Counted from the first letter of the stretch, positions 8,488-16,867 are shown. The stretch: 64,000 nt of DNA from JASJAR01 sp039198225 (GCA_039198225.1 JBCCTQ010000017.1:1-64000); one strand, 5' to 3'. Notes: a model not told the origin generated them from the letters alone. Made by a program: numbers and translations.

Positions 8488-8749
8488 TGCCTCTCCTTTG
8501 GTTCAGTCCGGCATCGTCGAAGACCGAGACCACATTGAGAAGCTGCCAGCCGTCGCGGGCGATGCGTTGGGCCACGTCCCGCGCGACCCGCCCGCCATCG
8601 GGGCAGTTTCCGTCGCTGACTTTGACCACACCGTAATGGAGCCGCAAGGGGTTGTCCCGCTTAGCCTTGTAATCGGCGTAGCAGGCTGCCCCCGCATGGG
8701 CAGGCAAAAGGGAGAGGATCCCGGCCAAAAGGTATGCGCGCATCGTCAT
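8459..8749 (-). CDS. Small exported protein of unknown function
   Basis: From the ATG at 8749 the product has 96 residues, with a clear Sec signal peptide (MTMRAYLLAGILSLLPAHA, cleavage after AHAGA). The mature part of about 75 residues has a pair of cysteines (near 23 and 49) that could form a disulfide, and the pattern LHYGVVKVSDG followed by ARDVAQRIARDGWQLLNVVSVF. A longer in-frame start at 8872 is possible but would bury the signal peptide. It overlaps the following membrane winged-helix gene by 29 bases, so the two are likely co-expressed. It could supply or sense a periplasmic signal for that protein; this is inference. Confidence 0.65.
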   Translation of the reverse strand: MTMRAYLLAGILSLLPAHAGAACYADYKAKRDNPLRLHYGVVKVSDGNCPDGGRVARDVAQRIARDGWQLLNVVSVFDDAGLNQRRGSAGDYFLRY

Positions 8750-8908
8750 AAGCGAACCGTCGGAGAATTTGCGACTGACTTCAATGGCCTCTCTGCTGGG
8801 TCGGGCGCCGCTATGCCATATCAGGGCGCCGATATTGTCTAGCTCATAGGGACGCGCCCAAGTCAAAGACACGCGCCGCGGCGCATCCCAGATAAAAAGG
8901 TTGGTCCG

Positions 8909-9412
8909 ATGATGAAAGCTCTTTTGGTTCCAGTACTCGCAACGGGCCTTGCCTTTGGCAGTGCGCCGCGTCCGGCCGAAGCTGCGGAGGCGGGTGAAGT
9001 GGCGGCCATCATAGGTGCGCTGGTGATCGCAGGCGCGGTCATCGCGTCCCAGAACCGAGCCGAGGCGCAGACCTCAACGCGGAACGTCACCGTCAACTCC
9101 TCCGGCCGACCGTTTGGCCTGAGGTCGCGGAACGCCGTTCTTCCTGAAACTTGCCTCCGGCGGTTCGAGACCCGCCGCGGCGTGCGGAGCTTTGCCGGGG
9201 CTCGTTGCCTCGAACGGGCCGGGATCAATACTGCGCGCCTTCCGAACGATTGCGAAGTCCTGGTGCGGACCAATCGGGGTCTCCGGGAGGCCTTCCGTCA
9301 GCGCTGCCTGGAACGGGATGGGTTTCGCTTCGGTCAACGGGCGCGCGGGATAAACGGCGTTCAAGTGATCGACGGACAGCGGGTGATCGATGGCCGCCGG
9401 GTGATCGAATAG
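8909..9412 (+). CDS. Exported or membrane-anchored protein with a repetitive C-terminus
   Basis: The 167-residue product begins with a signal peptide (about 1-26) and has a second hydrophobic stretch at about 30-46 that may anchor it. A central cysteine-containing region (C82, C99, C114, C132 approximately) is rich in arginine (ETCLRRFETRRGVRSFAGARCLERAG and similar). The protein ends in a short repeat, VIDGQ-RVIDGR-RVIE, also visible in the DNA as repeated GGGTGATCGA. I do not recognise the family. It reads divergently from the small exported protein at 8749 and is followed by a rho-independent terminator, so it forms a single-gene transcript. Confidence 0.65.
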   Translation: MMKALLVPVLATGLAFGSAPRPAEAAEAGEVAAIIGALVIAGAVIASQNRAEAQTSTRNVTVNSSGRPFGLRSRNAVLPETCLRRFETRRGVRSFAGARCLERAGINTARLPNDCEVLVRTNRGLREAFRQRCLERDGFRFGQRARGINGVQVIDGQRVIDGRRVIE

Positions 9413-9508
9413 GTCTTCGAGCAGGTGGGATGCGGCAATGAGGTCCGTTTCCGCATCCCCTGGGTAACGAGTGTCTTTCATGTGACGTGAGTAGTAGAGA
9501 GTGATGGC

Positions 9509-9536
9509 GGCGGGCCGCGGTGGGCCCGCCGTTCTA
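9509..9536 (+). terminator. Rho-independent-like terminator
   Basis: GGCGGGCC at 9509-9516 pairs with GGCCCGCC at 9523-9530 across a six-base loop and is followed by GTTCTATTT. It closes the transcript of the gene ending at 9412. Confidence 0.6.
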
Positions 9537-9609
9537 TTTGTCGACGCTGCCAGGGCCCAAAGCGCACGATTGCGGTTGCCCTAGAGCCTCGGGATGCGAC
9601 AAGTGCGCG

Positions 9610-10218
9610 ATGGACCGGCCGAATTTCGATCTCGAAGAGACCCTTCTCAGCCGAGGCTTTCTTCGGGTGGCGGGGGTCGATGAGGTGGGCCGGGGGCCCT
9701 TGGCGGGGCCGGTCACCGCAGCGGCAGTGATCCTCGACCCAAGCGACATTCCCGAGGGACTGAACGATTCAAAACGACTTTCCTCAAAGCGCCGAGACGC
9801 CTTGCTGCCTGAAATCGCGACGCGGGCCGAGCTCTCGATCGGCCATGCGAGCGTCGAAGAAATCGACGAGATCAACATCCTCCGCGCCGCCCATCTTGCT
9901 ATGTTACGGGCCCTCGATGGGCTGTCCTCGAAAGCCGATCACGCGCTGATCGATGGCACGATGCTGCCCCGGGGCCTCGGGATACCGGCCCATGCGGTGG
10001 TCAAAGGCGACGGGCGATGCTTGTCGATCGCCGCTGCGTCGATCGTGGCCAAATGCGCCCGCGATGCGATCATGGTGGATTTGGCGCAACAGCATCCGGG
10101 CTATGGGTGGGAGACCAATATGGGATACGGCGCCCCGGCCCACCTTGCGGCGCTGAAAGACCTCGGTCCGACCCCACATCATAGGCGCTCGTTCCGCCCC
10201 GTCCACAACATGTTGTGA
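9610..10218 (+). CDS. rnhB: Ribonuclease HII
   Basis: RNase HII cleaves the RNA strand of RNA-DNA hybrids and removes single ribonucleotides misincorporated in DNA. The 202-residue product has the family signature DEVGRGPLAGPV at 24-35 (catalytic D24, E25), the DSKRLSSKRR region near 57-66, and KGDGRCLSIAAASIVAK for the later acidic site. The ATG at 9610 gives the usual family length. A frame extending back to 9520 would include the upstream terminator and is unlikely. It precedes ccrM in the same direction with a 110-base gap. In many alphaproteobacteria rnhB and the GANTC methylase gene are neighbours, which fits here. Confidence 0.95.
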   Translation: MDRPNFDLEETLLSRGFLRVAGVDEVGRGPLAGPVTAAAVILDPSDIPEGLNDSKRLSSKRRDALLPEIATRAELSIGHASVEEIDEINILRAAHLAMLRALDGLSSKADHALIDGTMLPRGLGIPAHAVVKGDGRCLSIAAASIVAKCARDAIMVDLAQQHPGYGWETNMGYGAPAHLAALKDLGPTPHHRRSFRPVHNML

Positions 10219-10240
10219 CAAGGGAAATCAGCAACCTGTT

Positions 10241-10267
10241 GATTCAAAAAAGAAATTGACCGGAGTC
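10241..10267. promoter_or_regulatory. Two GANTC sites in the ccrM promoter region
   Basis: GATTC at 10241-10245 and GAGTC at 10263-10267 lie 62-88 bases before the ccrM start. GANTC is the CcrM target, so the methylase could methylate its own promoter. In Caulobacter such sites take part in switching ccrM off after replication; whether that holds here is inference. Confidence 0.55.
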
Positions 10268-10328
10268 CCGGTGTTGCGCATGTTCGGCGTCAATGAACGA
10301 CGCGTGAATGCGCGCGGGGACGAGGCAG

Positions 10329-11429
10329 ATGACGAAGACAACCGAGCGGGCGGCCGAAGGGCTTCCCCTCAACACAATCCTGGCCGGCGATTGCGTCGCG
10401 GCGATGAATGCGTTGCCCGAGGCGTCGGTCGATCTCGTCTTTGCTGACCCGCCCTATAACCTTCAATTGAAGGGCGATCTCCACCGGCCGGACAATTCCC
10501 GGGTCAATGCGGTGGACGATCATTGGGACCGTTTTTCGGGCTTTGCGGAATATGATTCCTTCACCCGGGCGTGGCTCGCGGCGGCGCGGCGGGTTTTGAA
10601 ACCCGACGGCGCGATCTGGGTGATCGGCTCTTATCACAATGTTTTTCGGGTGGGCGCAGCGCTCCAGGATGCGGGCTTCTGGATCCTCAACGACGTGGTT
10701 TGGCGGAAATCGAACCCGATGCCAAATTTTCGCGGCAAGCGGCTGACCAATGCCCATGAGACGCTGATCTGGGCAGGCAAATCGGAAGCGTCAAAATATA
10801 CGTTCAATTACGAGGCATTGAAGGCGCTCAATGAGGGTATCCAGATGCGGTCAGACTGGACGCTGCCGATCTGCACGGGCCATGAGCGACTTAAGGACGG
10901 GGCGGGCGACAAGGCCCATCCGACCCAAAAGCCCGAAGCTTTGCTCCACCGGGTTCTGGTTGCAACCACCCAGCCTGGCGATGTCGTCCTCGATCCCTTT
11001 TTCGGCACTGGCACGACCGGGGCGGTGGCCAAAATGCTCGGGCGAGAGTGGATTGGGATCGAGCGGGAGGTGGCTTACCGCGATCTTGCGACGGCCCGGA
11101 TCGGGCAGGTGCGGAAGTTCGACCGGGAGGCCCTTGAGGTCAGCGCCTCTAAGCGCGCCGAGCCGCGCGTGCCCTTCGGTCAGTTGGTCGAACGCGGGAT
11201 GCTCCGGCCCGGCGAAGTTTTGACCGGTCCGAGGGGCCAGACAGCAAAGGTCCGCGCCGACGGGACGCTGATCTCGGGGGACGCAAAAGGGTCGATCCAC
11301 CAAGTGGGGGCGGCCATTGAAGGCGCTCCGTCCTGCAACGGTTGGACGTTCTGGCATTTCAAACGCGACGGCCGCGCGGTGCCGATCGATGCACTCCGCC
11401 AGCAGATCCGGGCCGAAATGCAAAACTGA
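10329..11429 (+). CDS. ccrM: CcrM-type adenine DNA methyltransferase (GANTC)
   Basis: This orphan methyltransferase transfers a methyl group from S-adenosylmethionine to adenine in GANTC and links gene expression to the replication cycle in alphaproteobacteria. The 366-residue product has catalytic motif IV DPPY at 40-43 before the SAM-binding motif DPFFGTGTTG at 222-231, the beta-class order. It has the C-terminal domain of about 80 residues (VPFGQLVERGMLRPGEVL to the end) that marks CcrM and is needed for recognition. No restriction endonuclease is nearby. The ATG at 10329 follows GGGGACGAGG; an ATG at 10308 is in frame but less well placed. A strong terminator follows. Confidence 0.94.
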   Translation: MTKTTERAAEGLPLNTILAGDCVAAMNALPEASVDLVFADPPYNLQLKGDLHRPDNSRVNAVDDHWDRFSGFAEYDSFTRAWLAAARRVLKPDGAIWVIGSYHNVFRVGAALQDAGFWILNDVVWRKSNPMPNFRGKRLTNAHETLIWAGKSEASKYTFNYEALKALNEGIQMRSDWTLPICTGHERLKDGAGDKAHPTQKPEALLHRVLVATTQPGDVVLDPFFGTGTTGAVAKMLGREWIGIEREVAYRDLATARIGQVRKFDREALEVSASKRAEPRVPFGQLVERGMLRPGEVLTGPRGQTAKVRADGTLISGDAKGSIHQVGAAIEGAPSCNGWTFWHFKRDGRAVPIDALRQQIRAEMQN

Positions 11430-11474
11430 ATTGAGTTACCGCCTGTGCCTGTGGCCAACCACAGCACAAACCTT

Positions 11475-11503
11475 GCCCCGCCCTCGTGGCGGGGCTTTTT
11501 TTT
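11475..11503 (+). terminator. Rho-independent terminator of ccrM
   Basis: GCCCCGCC (11475-11482) pairs with GGCGGGGC (11488-11495) over a five-base loop, followed by eight T residues. Confidence 0.93.
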
Positions 11504-11616
11504 GCCCAGAACGGGGTCGGACGCTGCAGCGCGGCAGAAGGCGGGAATTGTCACCGGCTTCTCGGGGCCTATCGTTCCCGGGGTTGTCGGTAGGATCCAC
11601 AACCAGGGAGGACATG

Positions 11617-12210
11617 ATGAAACGACATCTCTTAACAGTGGCACTCGGGCTTTGCGTTGGCATGGCGGGCATCGCCCATGCGGACGGCTGGACCCTCGAC
11701 GGGGCATCGTCAACCATCGCGTACGGGACGATCAAGTCGAACGAAGTAGGGGAATTGAACCGGTTCCGCACTCTGAGCGGCAGCGTCAGCGAAGACGGCG
11801 CGGTAGAGATCGCCATCGATCTCGGCTCCGTCGATACGATGGTCGATATCCGCAACGAGCGGATGATCGAACATGTGTTCAAAAACGCGCCCGCGGCGAC
11901 CCTCACCGCCGATCTCGATATGGAGAAGCTCAACGCACTCGGGGTCGGTGAGATCTCGGCGGTGGATGTGGAGGCCAATCTGAGCCTTGTGGGGATCGAC
12001 GTTCCGCTCGACGCCAATCTCACCATCGCCCGGCTCGCCGAAGACCGGGTCTTTGTCACGACGACGGATATGGTGATGTTTCACACGGCTGATGCAGAAC
12101 TCGACCCGGCCATCGATACTCTGAAAGAGCTTGCCGGGCTCGACATCATCACGCGCGTCGCGCCGGTGTCGATGACGCTCGTTTTCGACGCCGAAACGCC
12201 AGAAAGTTAA
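11617..12210 (+). CDS. YceI-family periplasmic protein
   Basis: YceI proteins are small periplasmic lipocalin-like barrels thought to bind isoprenoid lipids. Here a signal peptide (MKRHLLTVALGLCVGMAGIAHA) precedes a domain starting WTLDGASSTIAYGTIKSNEVGELNRF and continuing with the family pattern VEIAIDLGSVDTMVDIRNERM and VDVEANLSLVGIDVPL. The total length of 197 residues is typical. The second of two adjacent ATG codons (11617) was chosen because it lies five bases after GGGAGG; the ATG at 11614 would be too close. The gene has its own transcript after the ccrM terminator. The substrate is unknown. Confidence 0.88.
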   Translation: MKRHLLTVALGLCVGMAGIAHADGWTLDGASSTIAYGTIKSNEVGELNRFRTLSGSVSEDGAVEIAIDLGSVDTMVDIRNERMIEHVFKNAPAATLTADLDMEKLNALGVGEISAVDVEANLSLVGIDVPLDANLTIARLAEDRVFVTTTDMVMFHTADAELDPAIDTLKELAGLDIITRVAPVSMTLVFDAETPES

Positions 12211-12228
12211 GAGCTTTGACCCAGGCTT

Positions 12229-12250
12229 GCCCCGCGACCTTTTGCGGGGC
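12229..12250. terminator. Hairpin between converging genes, possible terminator
   Basis: GCCCCGC (12229-12235) pairs with GCGGGGC (12244-12250) over eight bases. There is no T run on either side, so it is only a possible bidirectional terminator between the YceI gene and the alcohol dehydrogenase gene. Confidence 0.45.
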
Positions 12251-12271
12251 GGGCAACCTTCAACTCAGACT

Positions 12272-13309
12272 TCAATTCAGAAAATCGGTGATAACGGATG
12301 TGCCCGGCGAGGTCGGCCCGTCCATCGCCCGAAGCGACGCCGAGGCGTCCGAGAGCGTGATTTCTTGGGCGACCATCGGGTTGAGATCGACCGCACCTCT
12401 TTCGATCATCCCAAGAAGTGCCGGATACTTCCAAGCGGGCATCCCCCTTGTGCCGAATAGGGCCAAGTTCTTCATGTAAACGGCATTCATGTTGAGCGAC
12501 ATGTGGGCGCTGTCCCCGACGGGCATGCCCACCTGAACATGGCGACCGAGCGTGGCGAGGCATTCGATCGAGGCATTGGTCGTAGCTTCAATCCCAAGCG
12601 CTTCGATTGACACATCCGCACCCCCGCCGGTGATCTCCCGGATCGCTTCGGCCACATTGCCGTCTTGCCCGTTGACCGTCCCGTCCGCGCCGAGGGCCCG
12701 GGCGTTGTCGAGCTTTTCGTCCACGATATCGACGACAACGACCTGTGCGCCGAGCATTTTGGCCAAAAGGAGTGTGGCGAGCCCGATCCCTCCGGTGCCG
12801 TGGACCGCAACCCATTCGCCGGGCTGAACCGCCGCCCGGTCGGTGAGGGCGTGCCAGGCCGTGGTCACCCGGCAGCCTAGCCCTGCGGCGAGCGCGGGCG
12901 ACATATCGTCGGGGAGGCGGACGAGGTTGTGATCGAACGGCACGGCAACAAGCTGGGCATAGGCACCCGGAGCGGTGAAACCCGGCACGATTTGGTTGGG
13001 GCAGGTGTTTGAAACGCCCGTGGCGCAGGACGGGCAGGCGCCGCAGCCGAGGATGAAAGGCGCGATCAGGCGGTCGCCCAACGCGTAAGTCGCCCTCGGC
13101 CCCGCCTCAACGACGGTACCGCAATATTCATGGCCGAGGATCGAGCCGTTTTTCACCTTTGGATGGGCCCCCGTCCAGCCATGGTGATCCGAGCGGCACA
13201 CCCCGCAGGCGAGAACATCAAGGACAACGCCGGTCTCCGGGCAGTCCGGATCTGCCACACTCTCGATGGACAAGTCTTCGCTGAATTCCCGAACGATTGC
13301 TGCGCGCAT
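12272..13309 (-). CDS. Zinc-dependent alcohol dehydrogenase (MDR superfamily)
   Basis: The 345-residue enzyme oxidises alcohols to aldehydes with NAD(P)+. Catalytic zinc ligands are visible (C38 in CGVCRSD, H60-E61 in GHEYCG), as are the four structural zinc cysteines C89, C92, C95 and C103 in CGACPSCATGVSNTC. The Rossmann loop is GTGGIGLATL near 170, followed by VVVVDIVDEKLDNARALGAD. It lies 26 bases downstream of the alkB-like gene on the same strand, so the two probably form an operon in which the hydroxylase product is oxidised further. The substrate is inferred only from that context. The ATG at 13309 has a modest ribosome site (GGGGAGGATAGA). Confidence 0.9.
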   Translation of the reverse strand: MRAAIVREFSEDLSIESVADPDCPETGVVLDVLACGVCRSDHHGWTGAHPKVKNGSILGHEYCGTVVEAGPRATYALGDRLIAPFILGCGACPSCATGVSNTCPNQIVPGFTAPGAYAQLVAVPFDHNLVRLPDDMSPALAAGLGCRVTTAWHALTDRAAVQPGEWVAVHGTGGIGLATLLLAKMLGAQVVVVDIVDEKLDNARALGADGTVNGQDGNVAEAIREITGGGADVSIEALGIEATTNASIECLATLGRHVQVGMPVGDSAHMSLNMNAVYMKNLALFGTRGMPAWKYPALLGMIERGAVDLNPMVAQEITLSDASASLRAMDGPTSPGTSVITDFLN

Positions 13310-13335
13310 TCTATCCTCCCCTCGCTCCTCTTTCC

Positions 13336-14517
13336 CTATCGCGGCATGGGCGTCTCCAGCCGGTCATAGGGTCCCCAATCGGAGATCTCGGGGTAAAACT
13401 GCCTACGCCACTTTTTGACCCTGGGGTGCATCACCCGGCGCCAAAGGGGCGGGACCATCGCCATCGCGGTCATTGCAGAATAGCCATAGGGCAGTTCGGG
13501 CGCGGCTTCCGGTGAGGCGGCCTCGAGCAAAGGATAGGGCTTATCGGGCCGGGCGTGATGGTCGGAATGGCGGGTGAGGTTGATCAGAAACCTCCGGGTC
13601 ACCGAATGGCTGTCATTCCAGCTGTGCCGGGTTTGAGCGGGCTCATATTTGCCGTTGCCGAGGTGCTTTCGGGTGAGCCCGTAGTGCTCGATATAGTTGA
13701 CGAGCTCGAGATGCCAGACGGCCACGAAGGCCTGGAAAACAAAAAGCGCGAGCCCCACCCAGCCGGCTAGGATGAACGCCAATCCGAGCCAGAAAAGCTG
13801 GAGCGCGCCGTAGCGCCAAAACGGGTTGCTCCGATGCCAGACCGGCCGTTTTCGGCGTGTGAGCGCGGCCCGTTCGGCGCCCCAGGCCGAGACAAGACAC
13901 GCCGGCAGCACGCGGGCGAAATAGCGGTGGAACCCTTCGCCGAACCGCGCAGTGACCGGGTCTCTCGGCGTACCCACATAGCGGTGATGGACCAGAAGGT
14001 GTTCGGACCGGAAATGGCTGTAGAGAACCTGGCTCATTAAAAGATCAGCGAAGGCGCGTTCGAGCCAAGAGCGCTGGTGCATCAATTCATGGGCAAAGAC
14101 GATGCCGACTGCGCCGTTTATAATACCGATACCGAGGAAGATGAGCACCGTCTCGACCACGCCCAAATGCGCCGCGCCCGGCACATAGGCCAGGGTAAAA
14201 ACCAGGATCGCGGTTTGGATCGGCGGCCAGACGAGCGTTGCCGCCATATGCCAAAAGAGCGATGCAGCGGGGCTTTCGGGGTCGATTGCGTCTTCGTCGG
14301 AGCCGACAGCGACGTCGATAAGTGCGGTGAGGTGCCAGACCGCGAAGGGCAGGGCCAAAACCCAAAGACCTCCGAAAATTGGGCCAGCAAGGGCGAGGGG
14401 CACGACAAGGAGCGCCGACCAAAAGGGCAGAGCGTTGCTGAGATTGGGTCGGACATAAAGTGCCAAAGTCACCCCCCGTTTTGCTGCAGTCTTACCGGGC
14501 CATGGGGGACGGCTCAA
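13336..14517 (-). CDS. AlkB-type integral-membrane alkane/fatty-acid hydroxylase
   Basis: This di-iron membrane hydroxylase has about six transmembrane helices and the histidine boxes of the AlkB family: HELMH at 143-147, EHLLVHH at 172-178, NYIEHYG at 274-280 and LTRHSDHHARP at 314-324. The NYIEHYGL box separates AlkB from ordinary fatty-acid desaturases. It would oxidise the terminal carbon of alkanes using O2 with rubredoxin or ferredoxin as electron donor; no such donor gene is in the window. The longest frame starts with TTG at 14517, overlapping the mutY stop (TTGA). A GTG at 14472 is another candidate start. The alcohol dehydrogenase directly downstream supports an alkane-to-aldehyde route. 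Confidence 0.85.
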   Translation of the reverse strand: MSRPPWPGKTAAKRGVTLALYVRPNLSNALPFWSALLVVPLALAGPIFGGLWVLALPFAVWHLTALIDVAVGSDEDAIDPESPAASLFWHMAATLVWPPIQTAILVFTLAYVPGAAHLGVVETVLIFLGIGIINGAVGIVFAHELMHQRSWLERAFADLLMSQVLYSHFRSEHLLVHHRYVGTPRDPVTARFGEGFHRYFARVLPACLVSAWGAERAALTRRKRPVWHRSNPFWRYGALQLFWLGLAFILAGWVGLALFVFQAFVAVWHLELVNYIEHYGLTRKHLGNGKYEPAQTRHSWNDSHSVTRRFLINLTRHSDHHARPDKPYPLLEAASPEAAPELPYGYSAMTAMAMVPPLWRRVMHPRVKKWRRQFYPEISDWGPYDRLETPMPR

Positions 14518-15569
14518 TTGCCTTCGAAGGCCGGGGCGGCGAGGTCAAAAGCCTTTCGCATGACCGTCGGAAGGTCAGAAGGCCTGAACGCGGTTTTGGC
14601 CAGGAATTCCCCGCGACCGGGCTTGGCGTCAGTCTCGGTGATCTCGACGGCCAGTCGAAGGTGGAAATGGGTGAAGGTGTGACGAACCTCCGCCCCCAAG
14701 GCCCGCCACCGTGCTTCGATCGGCGGGGCAGGGTCCGGCGCCTCGCCCCAATCGGTGGTCGGCCAGCCGAGCATGCCGCCCAAGAGCCCTTTTTCTGGGC
14801 GACGTTCTAAAAGCCAAGCCCCGTCCGGGCGGCGGGCGACATAGACTGTCCCCTGCCGGGTCGGCTTCGGTTTCTTAGGTGTTTTTCGGGGGAGATCGGC
14901 GGCGTTCCCGCTCCGACGGGCGGCGCAGGGCGCCATCCAAGGACAGATGCCGCAAGCGGGGCTTTTGGGCGTGCAGATTGTGGCCCCAAGATCCATGACG
15001 GCCTGGGCATAGTCGCCCGGCCTGAGGTTTGGGGTAAGACGGGAGGCATGTTCCGACAGTTCTGGCTTGGCGGCCGGGAGGGGGATCGTGACTGCCCTTA
15101 GGCGCGCCATCACCCGTTCGACATTGCCGTCGACCACGGTCTCAGACTGCCCAAAGGCAATCGCAGCAATCGCCGAGGCAGTGTAGGGCCCGATGCCAGG
15201 AAGCGTCAGCAGCGCTTCGCGCGAAGACGGGAAAACGCCTCCATGGTCGCTGACCACGGCGCGGGCGCACTTTAAGAGGTTCCGGGCACGCGCGTAGTAG
15301 CCAAGCCCCGCCCATTCGCCCATGACATCCCCGTCTTTGGCGGCAGCGAGGGCGCCAACCGTTGGCCAGAGCAGGGTAAAACGCTCGAAATAAGATTTGA
15401 CCGCAACGACAGTGGTTTGCTGGAGCATGATTTCCGAGAGCCACACTCGATAGGGGTCGGGCCGGTCGGAGGCGCCGGGCGGTATCCGCCAGGGGAGCGC
15501 GCGGGCGTGCCGGTCATACCAGTCCAGAAGGTCCTCGGCCTTCGCCTCAATTTCGAGCTCGTCACGCAT
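14514..15569 (-). CDS. mutY: Adenine DNA glycosylase MutY
   Basis: MutY removes adenine mispaired with 8-oxoguanine. The 351-residue protein has catalytic E46 in SEIMLQQT, the helix-hairpin-helix LPGIGPYTASAI at 123-134, catalytic D147 in VVDGNV, and the four-cysteine iron-sulfur site C199, C206, C209 and C215. A C-terminal NUDIX-like 8-oxoG recognition domain extends from about 235 to the end. It reads away from dciA across an 82-base gap that must hold both promoters, and it is followed by the overlapping alkB-like gene. Confidence 0.96.
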   Translation of the reverse strand: MRDELEIEAKAEDLLDWYDRHARALPWRIPPGASDRPDPYRVWLSEIMLQQTTVVAVKSYFERFTLLWPTVGALAAAKDGDVMGEWAGLGYYARARNLLKCARAVVSDHGGVFPSSREALLTLPGIGPYTASAIAAIAFGQSETVVDGNVERVMARLRAVTIPLPAAKPELSEHASRLTPNLRPGDYAQAVMDLGATICTPKSPACGICPWMAPCAARRSGNAADLPRKTPKKPKPTRQGTVYVARRPDGAWLLERRPEKGLLGGMLGWPTTDWGEAPDPAPPIEARWRALGAEVRHTFTHFHLRLAVEITETDAKPGRGEFLAKTAFRPSDLPTVMRKAFDLAAPAFEGN

Positions 15570-15651
15570 TCGTTATGGGCTGGGATCCAAAATATATGGT
15601 TTGGGGTGCCTGAGCTTTTAGGATAGGGCAACGGGACAAAAAGGTCAGGCC

Positions 15652-16173
15652 TTGTCGACATCAAATTCCACATCCCCAGCGCGCCGCAGCAAGGGCTTTC
15701 GCCGGGCTGCTGCCCTGGTTGAGCCGCGGATCAAGCGCGCAAGTTCTGCGCGGGGCTTTGCCGTGTCGCGGGTCTTGACCCATTGGGCGGATATGGTGGG
15801 GGCCGATCTTGCGCGGATGGCGCGCCCTGTGGAGGTAACCTACGGCCGGGGCAAAGGCGGGGCGACGCTCACGCTTTTGGTGGCCGGAGCCGAGGCGCCG
15901 CTTGTGGAGATGGAAAAGGAGCGGATCCGCGAGAAGGTGAACAGCTGTTACGGCTACAACGCCATCTCCAAAATCCGTATCACACAAACCTCGGCCGCCA
16001 GCCCGTCTGCCGCCGCGCCCGAGCCTCGGCCCGTCAAAACCCCTCCGGCCCCGTCGCCCGAAGCCAAAGCAACGGCCGCCGATGTGGCCAACCCCGAGCT
16101 CAAAGCTGCCCTTGAGCAGCTCGGGGCCCATATATTCTCCCATCAAACGCAACAGCAAAGGTCCGACCAATGA
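15652..16173 (+). CDS. dciA: DciA-type (DUF721) replicative helicase loader
   Basis: DciA proteins recruit or load the replicative helicase DnaB in bacteria that lack DnaC. The 173-residue product has the DUF721 core at about 15-110 (GFAVSRVLTHWADMVGADLARMARPVEV, then LTLLVAGAEAPLVEMEKERIREKVNSCYGYNAISKIRI), then a low-complexity Pro/Ala linker and a short helical tail. The predicted start is a TTG at 15652 after AAAGGTCAGG; a rare start, but no better one is in frame. Its stop overlaps the next gene's ATG (ATGA). The position beside mutY and a dsbA-like gene is typical of alphaproteobacteria. Confidence 0.85.
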   Translation: MSTSNSTSPARRSKGFRRAAALVEPRIKRASSARGFAVSRVLTHWADMVGADLARMARPVEVTYGRGKGGATLTLLVAGAEAPLVEMEKERIREKVNSCYGYNAISKIRITQTSAASPSAAAPEPRPVKTPPAPSPEAKATAADVANPELKAALEQLGAHIFSHQTQQQRSDQ

Positions 16174-16838
16174 CCAGACTTCTTGCGACCGCCGCGGCCA
16201 TCGTCGTAATGGGCGGCGGCGGCTATTGGTACTTCACCCAGGATGCCGGCACGGCCACGGCACAATCGGCCGCTTCCGAAGACAGCGCGATGGCCAGTGC
16301 GGCCGGCGACGGGCTTGTCGTCGACATGTCGATCGGTGACCCCGACGCGCCGGTCACCGTCATCGAATATGCCTCCTTCACCTGTCCCCACTGCCAGACC
16401 TTCCACGAGGGCGCGTTCAAGGACCTCAAGAAGGATTACATCGACACCGGAAAGGTGAACTTCGTCTTCCGCGAGGTTTATTTTGACCGGCCGGGGCTCT
16501 GGGCCGGCATGGTGGCGCGCTGCGGCGGTCCAGACCGGTACTTTGGCATTGTCGACGAGCTTTTCCGTCAGCAGCAAGTCTGGGCCCGGGCCAGTACGGC
16601 CGAGGCGATCGCGAGCGAGCTTCGCAAGATTGGGCTCACGGCCGGTCTTGAGCCCGAAACGCTCGAAGCCTGCCTCAGCGACGCGGAAAAAGCCCAAGCG
16701 ATGGTTGACGCCTACGAAACCAACGCTGCGACCCATGGGATCCGCTCCACTCCGTCATTCGTGATCAACGGCACAACCCACAACAATATGAACTATGCCG
16801 ACTTCAGCCGCCTGATCGACGACGAAATCGGCAGCTAA
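16170..16838 (+). CDS. DsbA-family periplasmic thiol:disulfide oxidoreductase
   Basis: This thioredoxin-fold protein (222 residues) has an N-terminal signal sequence or anchor (about 1-22), a linker, and a thioredoxin-like domain with the active site CPHC at 72-75 in the setting VIEYASFTCPHC. A cis-proline loop STPSF lies near 193. It probably introduces or isomerises disulfides in periplasmic proteins. It is coupled to dciA by an ATGA overlap and ends at a strong terminator, so dciA and this gene form a two-gene operon. In related genomes smc often follows at this place; here it does not. Confidence 0.9.
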   Translation: MTRLLATAAAIVVMGGGGYWYFTQDAGTATAQSAASEDSAMASAAGDGLVVDMSIGDPDAPVTVIEYASFTCPHCQTFHEGAFKDLKKDYIDTGKVNFVFREVYFDRPGLWAGMVARCGGPDRYFGIVDELFRQQQVWARASTAEAIASELRKIGLTAGLEPETLEACLSDAEKAQAMVDAYETNAATHGIRSTPSFVINGTTHNNMNYADFSRLIDDEIGS

Positions 16839-16867
16839 GAGCGCCCAAGTTCAATCCTAAAAGACAC

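Noticed and set aside
11317..11616. N-terminal extension of the YceI protein
   Set aside because: It would read through the end of ccrM and the strong terminator, and the signal peptide starts at 11617.
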